From contig NC_089738.1 of NCBI RefSeq assembly GCF_035083965.1, positions 15,030,734-15,094,733 of the forward strand: 64,000 bases of DNA, given 5' to 3'. Made by a program: the position numbers and the translations under genes. The notes under the pieces were generated by a model that saw nothing but the letters and a program-made list of their open reading frames with translations, ran no database searches and was not told the origin of the DNA. The DNA is from Branchiostoma lanceolatum (Eukaryota > Chordata > Leptocardii > Amphioxiformes > Branchiostomatidae). Below are positions 21,945 to 31,071 of this stretch, in pieces; the first letter of the stretch is position 1, and each line of letters starts with the position of its first letter.

Positions 21945-24482
21945 ATGAAGCTTTCGACTCTCTCTGTCCTGCTGTTAGTGACCGCCTGCTGCTCCATTCT
22001 GGTAGAAGTTGCTTTTTGCCGGGACAATGAAGCTGGTTAGTAGTTATCTATCCGTTTAAAAGTCTTTCTTACTTGTGAACGAGATTGAGGATATGTCTAC
22101 CTATAGTCAACCAGTATCTGTAAAGATATAAAGCCAGATAGTTAAGAAATGCAGGCCGTTTTTGAGAAGGTAACGCCTGCTAAGTAAGCTTAGAAACCTT
22201 CCCGAGGTAGCAAAAATTCAGATTGCATTGAATTCAGGATATTTCCATTGTTACCATCTTTTGAACTTTCAGAAATGAGCAACGACTTCCTCCGAGACAA
22301 CAAAGCTATTAGGGACTACATACAGAAGGCGGACAACAGTAAGTAACGTTAGTAAGTAACGTTAACGTACATGTACGTAAGATCCAGCTGTTCAAGCATC
22401 ATCTACTTGTCTAGCATTGATCCATGTCAAAGGTAGGGGGTGATTAGAACTGCAGGGGTCCATTTTTTTTATAGAGCCAGCTGTTTAAGAATAGAGTAAA
22501 TCTATTCGGCAAGGTAGGAAGATCTCTTCCAGTTTAGGCCGCTAATACAAGAGGACTGGAAAGAATAAGCCCACTCGTAGATTCGAGTACGCATGTGCAG
22601 TGTCAAAGGTGAAGGCCCCTGATACGTAAGCAAAATCCGTCTGGGAATTGTTATGCAAATCGAGACAATGTCGAGACAGAACTTTTGACAATGTCGAGAG
22701 GAGAACTGTTTACAAGCCAGGGTCCTTCACCTTTAACACTGCACATGCGTACTCATTAAATCTTCGAGTGGGCTTATCCCACTTAAATCTTTCTTCGAAC
22801 TTGAATTAGCTGAGAGTTCAACAAAAGGGCATAAGCCCATTCACGGTTCCGACAAGGCATGTGCAGTGTCAAAGGTAAAGGTCCCCGAGACGTAAACAAA
22901 ACTCGTCGGGGCGTTGTTATGTAAATCTAGACAATGCCGAGACGGGCACTGTCAGCCAGGGGCCTTCACCTTTGACACTGCACATGCGTAGTCGGAAGCG
23001 TGAATGGGCTTATAGCTATAAACTGCTATGCCCAACTTGACATTTTCTAATGACGTGTTGTCCCGCTCACAGAGGTGAAGGCAGTTGCCGACATTCACGA
23101 GGCCCTCCTCGCTGCCGGGATGACGACACGAGCTAAGAAGTTCATGCAAAGAGCAAGGGTTCGCTGTGAGTAGAGCTATCAACCTCGGACCTTCCAACTT
23201 TTCATCTTTATTGATTTTGCACCTTCAGTAAATGCTTTCCAAGCAAGATTCGGCAACTTCATGGAGAACCATCCTGTCAAGTACAAAATTTTTTTATTAC
23301 ATTAAAGCATAGTATGTATTATTCAATGGACACAGACATGTCTACAAAATATACACCCTTATGATGCTATTGAAAACGTGGGTCACTTCATTTTCCACTG
23401 CCTTCAAAAAATAAGTCAAACCCAACCATAGTTAAAATAGAAATTTCACAGTAGACTACAGAACTATTTCGATTTTCATGTATCTCCATGTACCTGTTTG
23501 TCTGTGATTAGTCTTTGGGCATGAACTTGCAATAAAATTATAATCATTACTATCATTGAACATCGAACATTATAAATAACACTTACAGTTCTTGATTCCT
23601 GCTGCAAAGTTATCATACCAAAGCAAACAAAGCAAATATCATAATTGGCAATTGTCTATGATCACGATTGTTATACACTGTTTGCTTATCAAAAGAACAG
23701 TGGATAAAAATATCACTCGGTCAAGTCAAGGCACCCAGAGCATTTTATGAGGCTTGAAAACTGGAAATATTCTAGTTGCTGTAATCTTTATGAAATGTAC
23801 ATTTAATGCCACAGTTTACCACAATAGCGTGCGCATTTCTTATCAAAAGTGCTCAAAAGCGGCACAAAACTAAGCTACATGATGATCTTTTAGTTTCACG
23901 CGCCTAGTGTAAATAGACCGATACCATAGCCTTGCCCACCTCCGTCAAAACGTAGAAATGCAAAATTGAAACATAAAAATGCAAATATTTGACGGACATG
24001 CAGTCACTCTCTCATTGGTCGAACCACTAATTGTGATGGACAGTCAGGATCAGTCTATTATAGGGCTTGGATTTTCTATCAGTTCTCTCCACACAACGAC
24101 ATCGTATCTTTGCTCCTTTAATGTCGATATGTAATGGTATAGTGTTATTGAAACTTGCTATGTGAAGGAAGGAATGACTAGAAATTTGAGTTTTTTTATT
24201 CAAGTTTCAAGCCTCATAAAATACCCTGGATGCCTTTAAGTATTCTACAGTATATCGTTATGCTAATGGCTTACCAGCTGCAAAAAGCTTACAGCTTGTT
24301 CGTTCATTATTTTGCTTTGTTTCCATTCAGTGGAAAAGCACCGCGAAAACCGCAAGGAAGGGACTGGAAGGAAAGACCTGCCCAGGCGACGTGGAGACGT
24401 GAGACGCTACCGCGGTCGTGGCTGGGGTCGCCGTGGTGGCTATGGTCGTCGCGGATATGGCTACCGTGGAGGCTATTATTGA
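21945..24482 (+). CDS. Small secreted cationic protein with Gly/Arg/Tyr-rich tail, paralog B (133 aa)
   Basis: Exons 21945-22035, 22273-22338, 23073-23165 and 24331-24482 total 402 nt; all introns are phase 1. Seen: a signal peptide (MKLSTLSVLLLVTACCS..., cleavage near FCRD); a charged helical region (KAIRDYIQKADNKVKA, then AKKFMQRARVR) that aligns with paralog A; then a last exon with GRKDLPRRRGD followed by RYRGRGWGRRGGYGRRGYGY and a Tyr-Tyr end. That tail is about 30 residues of Gly, Arg and Tyr with one Trp, after a PRRR site that could be cut by a furin-like protease. An in-frame upstream ATG at 21834 would bury the signal peptide, so 21945 is preferred. The family is not recognised. Possible roles are an antimicrobial or cell-wall/mucus-binding peptide, by composition only. 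Introns 2 and 3 are loaded with MITEs. Confidence 0.85.
22565..22777. mobile_element. MITE, ATAAGCCCA family, copy 1
   Basis: The inverted ends ATAAGCCCACTCG / CGAGTGGGCTTAT, with internal arms GCATGTGCAGTGTCAAAGGT and its complement, form a 213-bp foldback in intron 2 of paralog B. There is no coding capacity. Confidence 0.9.
22831..23013. mobile_element. MITE, ATAAGCCCA family, copy 2
   Basis: The same family as 22565-22777, in the same intron 53 bases downstream: ends ATAAGCCCATTCACG / CGTGAATGGGCTTAT and the same GTGCAGTGTCAAAGGT arms. It stops 59 bases before the acceptor of exon 23073-23165. Confidence 0.9.
23730..24234. mobile_element. 505-bp element with GGCAYCCAG inverted ends
   Basis: The left end GGCACCCAGAG...ATTTTATGAGGCTTGAAA is matched at the right by GGCATCCAGGG...ATTTTATGAGGCTTGAAA on the other strand. 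It occupies half of intron 3 of paralog B. No ORF is visible, so it is non-autonomous. Confidence 0.8.
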
Positions 24483-24525
24483 GGATAAAAACTGACGCTT
24501 AAGCTTACAAAGAGATTATCTCTGT

Positions 24526-24531
24526 AATAAA
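24526..24531 (+). terminator. Poly(A) signal of paralog B
   Basis: AATAAA 43 bases after the TGA at 24480-24482, giving a very short 3' UTR. Confidence 0.8.
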
Positions 24532-24564
24532 GACAACTGAAATTCCAGGGATGTAGTCTTCTTT

Positions 24565-24659
24565 CGCCAAATGACAGTTACTCAAGCAACTGGACAAGAT
24601 TTTAAAACATCGACTTTTGAAAAAAAGTATCCAGTTGCTTGAGTGAGTGTCATTTGGCG
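24565..24659. repeat. 95-bp hairpin just past the paralog B poly(A) site
   Basis: CGCCAAATGACA...TACTCAAGCAACTGGA is complementary to TCCAGTTGCTTGAGTGAGTGTCATTTGGCG. It is a compact foldback element starting about 34 bases after the poly(A) signal, between convergent genes. Confidence 0.85.
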
Positions 24660-26161
24660 TGTCGCATTACCTGGATGTCTAACCTTCATCAACGATGTCT
24701 TCTTTTGTCTATGTCGTCCTAACTGTTATGTTCTTGATCATGATAGCACCAAATTTACATATTTTCCTAACACTGCATTATCAAGACCTGTAGTTTTTTT
24801 GTTCCAATACAAAACATCCACAAGTCCTTCGTCTGTAGGTAGTACGAAGTATATGATTTTTCAACTTGCTAGTACAAGTAAATTGAATTTATTTCATTTA
24901 TTGTACAGTCAGCGTTTTCCTTCTAATTTGACTAGTCTCAGGTAAATCACATAGACTGGACGGCAAAATCAGTCAGATTCTCGTATCCTACAAGAGGACA
25001 TGGCATACCTCATATCTTTCTGGGCTGACAAAAAACCATGGCCTAGTCAAATAACACCAAGCAAGCAAACATACTGCAGTAAGGGGTTTATTTATCAACT
25101 TGCCTCCTTAAGTATTGTTTCCAAAGTCTGCATACTGATTGGTATCTGGTTGTATAACACACATTACAACTTATATCTCCACGTGCAGCATGACATTCAG
25201 CAGACTTCAAACATTATCACTAGAAGGTCCCCTTTTTTAATGTGTCCAAGAGCACTTTTATAATTCTAATGTAATTTTCTTGAATATATACATCAAAGCC
25301 TACAGACATACCAAGTAAATGTTTAAAATTTATAATAAAATTCTTACAAGTAATGCAGTGGTATGCAAAAAGCAGGTGGTACCCAAAATATTAAGTCACA
25401 ATCATGTTAAATAGTCTGACCTGCTAATTTGAACAAAAATCAGTAATTTCATCTTTTGCCTACCAGTCGTCAGATACCCTTGGTGTAAGCAAAAAAAGCG
25501 ATCTCTCGCATAGACAAAATATTTTGTTAGAATGATATGGCCTTTGTGCATTATGTATATTGATAGTTATCCAACTCTGATAAGACACAAGTAGAAAATA
25601 TTCAGACATGCTTGCACACCAATATGCTGGCTTGATGGCAGACTGCCTCGTTCCTCTGTCCTGTGGGTTAACACAGTGTAGGCGTGCTATGCTGAAACTA
25701 CACATCCTTGAAGTCACAGTTTACTGTTTGCTTTTCTGAAACTACACATCCTTGAAGTCACAGTTTACTGTTTGCTATTCTGAAACTACACATCCTTCAC
25801 AGTTTACTGTTTGCTAACAGCGTTAGGAATAAAAGTACATATAAAAAATACATGCGAGACTAGGTCACTCCAAGATCAAGATGTACAGTAGACATTGAAA
25901 ATTTGGAGGTATGTGTCGTTACCTATTAAGTCACTGATTGAAGAATATTCTAGTAACTTTTCTAAAAATACACACAAATTATGCTCATAATTAGCATGAA
26001 AGCTCATCTGTGCTGGTAAATTTCTTTATAAAGTTTGATACTTTACTTCAACACAAAGCAAGTGTTGCTCACCTCAAATTTTCGGTCGTTCTTACATAAT
26101 AATATGCTCATAACTAATTTTTCACGTCTTGGGTGGTTTGTTGTCCTTTTTATCATATTTT
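24660..26161 (-). other. Downstream region of the ADP-ribosylglycohydrolase-like gene
   Basis: 1.5 kb between convergent genes, largely AT-rich. Minus-strand AATAAA hexamers occur at 25087-25092 and near 24887-24903 and could end the 26162-29842 transcript. The only structured stretch is the tandem repeat at 25687-25823. No ORF here looks coding. Confidence 0.5.
25687..25823 (-). repeat. Tandem copies of the last coding bases of the ADP-ribosylglycohydrolase-like gene
   Basis: Three copies of a unit holding AACAGTAAACTGTGA followed by AGGATGTGTAGTTTCAG. The genuine gene end at 26162-26185 reads TTAGCCAACAGTAAACTGTGA, i.e. the last codons and the stop. The 3' UTR therefore contains repeated copies of the C-terminal coding tip. 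Confidence 0.8.
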
Positions 26162-29100
26162 TCACAGTTTACTGTTGGCTAACAGCGCCATGAGGTCGCT
26201 CCGTGCGGATCCCAGCCCGTCCTGCAGCCCCTGGGGGAGGGGCTGTCCCGTACTGCCTGCTGCCGCGGCCAGTAACGCCCCGAGGGCTGCGCCACGGTGG
26301 CAGTTCTCACCTGCAGGAAGGGAAAAAAATGTAACAGATTTCGGTGGATGTCAACGTGCAGTTGTTGGCACATTGCCGCACCAAATCCGTAGTGTGCTTT
26401 TTGGCACACATTTTGACAGATTAGCCCAAGTAGCAGTTCTCACCTGTGGGAAGGGAAGATTACTGTAAACTATTTTGTTTGTTCGTTCAGACCTTTGTAG
26501 TGCCTAGTGGCGCATGGGGCAGCAAGTTTTCTTGCTGTTTCAGTAGCAGGGTATATTTTTTCAGAGAGGTGCACACAGGTTTACAGGTAAGAAAACTGCA
26601 CAAAATGTCCCCCAAATCAGGCGAGAAAGTAAAAACTTTTTTGTCCTGCAATGTGCCCGGCAATAACGCCGTTTGAGTCAGTGACAAGCAGACATGAAGC
26701 TGGATAGAATACAATGTTTTCTATGTACAATAGGTTTAGTAAAGTGATGTCTTTGCTATTATCACGACTCCAGGAAGATTAGTGAAGTGATGTATCATGT
26801 ACTCACTAATGGCATTATGGAGATCATTCAAATATTTGAAAAAGATAGAATACAAGATAAATAAACAATAAACAAGACTTACCCCCGACGTTTGTGTTTG
26901 TGAGTACTCCTCCCTCCATGTCGTTGTGGAACTCGTGAGCGAGGAAGAACAGCGAGGTGAGCGAACCCTTGATGTAGCAGGCCAGCCCGAAGTGCCCCAC
27001 AGCCTCCTGGTACACAGACAGTCGCATGTCCGACCCTTTCGCATATCTGTTGAATGACAACACCCAAAATTCAGGACATAGGGATAACAGAGTTTGTCAC
27101 ATATTTTTAAAGCTGTGTTCTAGATAAATAGGAGATAAGGAACAGACAAACGCATATCCAACCCTTTAGCGTATCTGTCAAATGTTTAGTTCTTTAAAAA
27201 AAAGCTTTACAAAAAAGTCCTTGCCGCACAAGATAGTGCATAGGGCAGTTTCAATAGCCCTTGGGCCACATAATTTTGTGCAATCACTACATCAGGGGGC
27301 TTGTCTACTGGTAGTTGAGTGTGTATTCAACTCCCAAACTCTTTCCCAAATGCAAATCATTTCCTGTGTTGTGCTGTAATAAGCGGGTTCTTCACTTGAA
27401 CTGTGGATGAGCAGTGTGATGCATGGTGGGTAATATGTCAAAGTCAAAGCCCCCTGGGTACACTTGATGGTTCTTTCACCCGTTCAATTACTGTTAATTT
27501 GTGTTAGCAAGGTTGCCATAGCAATCTATAATGACTCACCCCGCTGCTTCAGACGAGAAGGCCTGGACCCTCTTCCACGTGCCTGAACCTCCGAGGAGGG
27601 GAGACTTCAGGGCTTCTGCTGCCTTCTCCTGCAGACTGGCGCCATTCAACACTGAAGGAAGGTAAATACAAGTTGTGAAACATGAAATTTGACAGGGAAA
27701 TGTAACAGGAGAAGAGTGAGGATTGGTACACAAGATTTCCCACCACTGAAAATGTGAGACATCTTGTGCCAGAAAATAAATCAATACTTTTGATTATTTT
27801 GAGCATACATGTAAATATTTACTTCGATTTAAGTGAAGTAGGCAGGTGCTCTGTTGAACTGTTAATAGGGACAGTGGCGGGGACAGTGATGCTCTATACC
27901 AAGCTCCGATTACAGACTAACGGCTTTACCTGCATGTAGGGACTTGACGTACAACTCCAAGAATGGTTCCAGTTGCGCGGGTGGGAGGGGATGAGTCAGC
28001 CGCACAAAATCAACCGTGTTCTTCACAGTCTCAGCCTCGGGTAGGTGAGCTGAGTGCAGCACGAAGGGGACCGCCATCACAAACGCACCAACCACAGCGA
28101 GCTGCGAATCCGCCCTTCCCGCGGACTGTTCCTTGTGACGTTTCTCCGCAAAATCGATCAGTTTGTCTTTCGTGACAGGCTTGTCCGCCTGTATCCAGTC
28201 ACGGAAGAAAGCGCGGTGGAAGGACTCGGCGTAGGTGTCATTGTGCGTGCCTGGAGTCGTCAGGAATTCTACATAGTCGGCCAGGACAGCTGAGCGAAGG
28301 TCGCGAGGCGAAAGGTCATGGTCAGGGTCAACCCTGGCCATGGTTTGGCACACTTTTAGAGCACACAGGGCATTTAGGGTGTTGTCTCCTGCTGACATAC
28401 CTGTGGAACACACAACAACTTAACTTGTACCATTTCTTCACAGAATATTGTCAAAAAGGAAGATTTGAAATCTTTCTTAAGTCAGAGAGCTTGCCTCCCG
28501 TAGACGTAGTGGTATTCATATACATGTACATGTACCTGCTTTCCCTAATCTTTCTTGAATATCAAAAAGTCAAACACCTTGACAATACAGTGACTCTGAT
28601 CTAACATTAACAGGAAATGTATTATGCTCACATTATCTAATTCTTTCTTAGATACTAGAGATGTGGCATACTATATGTACTACACATTTCTGAATAAAAT
28701 AGTAATTTGGCACTACACTTAGTCTTAACTAGCCTGGGTGCCATCTGATTACTACCAGGGCTCCTACACTCGCGTAGGAGCCCCGGTAGAAATCGGATGG
28801 CACCCAGGCTTAGTCTTAACATCTAGTTCTGGAGATGCTGACCTTGATGGTAGTGGACAGCGCCCCCACGCTTGGTCCAGTACTGCAGCTTGTCGTGGAG
28901 AATCACATTCCCGATCAGGGGCTCCTCTTTCCGCATGGAGAAACCAGAGCGCCCACTCCCACCTGAAGGCGAGGAAAAACTTCCTTTATTTCTTCATTTA
29001 CCAACTTTCAGTTTACCAAGAAATGTCCAAACACTGCAGGGGACACCAGAGAATTAGCTTGGTTGATGCTATATACTAAATAGTAAGAAGGGTGTTCGGA

Positions 29101-29842
29101 ACTGTGGGGTGGGTTGATACCATTTGGCACAAGGGGTGTTTTGAACCTTACTAGTAACTGAGAGGGACATGATACTGAAGGGATAGGGTGATACCATTAT
29201 GTATGAGGGGGTGTTCTCACCTGTGGCTGAGAGGACATGATACTGGAGGGGCAGGTTGATACCATTTGGAACAAGGAGTGTTCTGACCTGTAGTTGAGAG
29301 GGACATGACTAGAGGGGAGGGTTGATCCCATTTTGTACAAGGGGTGTGCAGGGGCAGGTTGATACCATTTGGAAAGAGGGGTGTTCTGACCTGTAGCTGA
29401 GAGGGACATGAGTCACATGATACTGAAGGGGTTGGTTGATACCATTTTGTACGAGGGGGTGTTCTGACCTATAGCTGAGAGGGACATAATACTGTAGGGG
29501 AGGGTTGATACCATTTCTTATGAGGGGTGTTCTAACCTGTGGCTGAGAGGGACAGTGAAGGGGAGGGTTGATACCATTTGTTATGAGGGGTGTTCTGGCC
29601 TGTAGCTGTAATATGATACTGGGTTGATACCATTCCTTATGCATGGTGTTCTGACCTGTAGCTGAGAGGGACATGATACTGGAGGGGTGCTGCTTGCGCG
29701 GGGCCACATATCCTGTCAGCCATTTGCCGTAGTCCCTCTTGATATCGTCTGCGTCGTAGTACCAGTGTACGGGCATGGACAGGGCGTCGCCGATCAGCAG
29801 TCCCCACAAACTCGCCTGCTTGGACTCTCCGAGCTTGTCCAT
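26162..29842 (-). CDS. ADP-ribosylglycohydrolase (ADPRH/crystallin J1-like) family protein
   Basis: Exons 29842-29656, 28962-28843, 28400-27930, 27651-27540, 27046-26883 and 26310-26162 total 1203 nt, 400 aa; junction phases 1,1,1,2,1 are consistent. Seen: an N-terminal ASLWGLLIGDALSMPVHWYYD motif (residues 10-30) typical of the family; HYHQGMSAGDNT (about 99-110); THNDTYAESF (154-163); and the C-terminal signature GGVLTNTNVGGENCHRGAAL (about 343-361). Known members hydrolyse ADP-ribose from proteins or small molecules using two Mg ions. Here the Asp-rich metal motif near the C terminus (DxDT/DSDST in ADPRH) is replaced by NTNVGG, so it belongs to a variant subfamily whose substrate is unclear. 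There is no signal peptide, so it is probably intracellular. The ATG at 29842 is the first in frame in its exon; coding exons further upstream are possible. Confidence 0.87.
28719..28820. mobile_element. 80-bp hairpin element with 11-bp target duplication
   Basis: TTAGTCTTAAC occurs at 28719-28729 and again at 28810-28820, flanking a hairpin (28730-28809) with arms TAGCCTGGGTGCCATC / GATGGCACCCAGGC and inner arms GGCTCCTACACTCG / CGTAGGAGCC. It sits 23 bases from the donor of exon 28962-28843. Confidence 0.85.
29100..29655 (-). repeat. Intronic minisatellite carrying copies of the exon 1 end and its splice donor
   Basis: About nine copies, unit roughly 60-70 bp, counted by TTGATACCATT on the plus strand. 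Read on the gene's strand, most units contain CATGTCCCTCTCAGCTACAG followed by GTCAGAACACCCC. This is the last coding bases of exon 29842-29656 (Met-Ser-Leu-Ser-Ala-Thr) and its 5' splice site. At least five intronic copies keep AG/GT at the donor position. Confidence 0.9.
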
Positions 29843-30396
29843 TGGGCTGGGGAAGAGGGATCAAATGTAAATACATTGTTTGATAAAAGAAGGCAGCTAC
29901 AGTATATTTGGCACACAACATCAGACCCGTCTCTCCATCCATCCCAGGACGGAAATTTGCTTGTTGGGACCAACATAAATTTGTACCCATCTGTCCAAAA
30001 CGACATGAAATTAATGAAACCGTAAAGCTTAGAATGACAGATTTAACAATGAAAATCAAGAATATGGGCTCCCAAGCAAAAAGTGGAATGGAATAAAATT
30101 AAAGCAGTGACAGCCTAGTACAACTTGTAAGTGCTAGACCTGTACAAGACATTGACTTATTATGGTTGTGGACTTTTTGTAAGAACAATACTACTACAAT
30201 TAAAGGGAAAGTTATAGCCTTAACCATGAACAATCTTTCAACCTCAACTCCTCTTCCCACAGAGTAAATCATCTCTAATTTCATTTGGCCGTGAGTACAT
30301 CTGTATTCTGAGTACATCTGAGTATATTTGAGTACATTTGCGAAACTCAGTATACTAGCAACAAATGTATGCTTGAGCATGTAAAGTAATAGTTAC

Positions 30397-30491
30397 CTGT
30401 TTACAGTAGCCTGAGTAGTAAGCCCTCTCCCAATGACCTCTGTTAACCTCGGTCTCCGACAGGTGGGCGTGGCAGATGCTGCAGCCTGTGC
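30397..30491 (-). other. Possible 5' exon of the ADP-ribosylglycohydrolase-like gene
   Basis: A 95-base stretch with good signals on both sides (acceptor CCTCCTCAG, donor AACAG/GTAACT) lies upstream of the acceptor TTCCCCAG at 29847. It stays open in the frame that joins to Met-Asp-Lys-Leu, but has no start codon in that frame. It could be a non-coding leader exon or an internal exon of a longer N terminus. Confidence 0.35.
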
Positions 30492-31071
30492 CTGAGGAGG
30501 GGGAGGGGGCAGGAAAATAGAGGGTCATGTCTGTGGAATTTATGCACATGGATTACAAGGTTCTTTATTCTATATTCCAGGTTCTATAAACAATCAACAG
30601 CCAACGTAGCAGTGACCTTCCTCAGGGCAATACTGTACTATTCCACACTGCAGGCTAGGTGTCGCTGCTTAATGATTTACATGGAGGATATTTAGAGTTT
30701 CTTTTAACACAACCAGATAATCTTACCTGCTGACGTCGACGTTTCGGTGATGAACTGAGACGAGGGGGGATACAAGCTCAGCCACATTTGGGATTACGTT
30801 CTTGCCGCAAAAGCGCCACCTACATCGGCTCCTTATAGCGGTGAGAAGCAGTACTCCAGTCAGAAGCTCTGAAGAAGGTGTCTGACAGACACCGAAACGT
30901 CAGCAGGTGAGATTACCTGGTTGTGTTTAAAGAAACTCTAAATATCCTATGTTCTATCAACCTGATGAAATCATTTTCGGAAGATTTACATGGAGTCCAT
31001 TACTAGTACCTTGGTTACACAAAGGAGGGAAACTAGGGACGCTGTGGTGATGCAGCCGAGACGTGTGGTTA

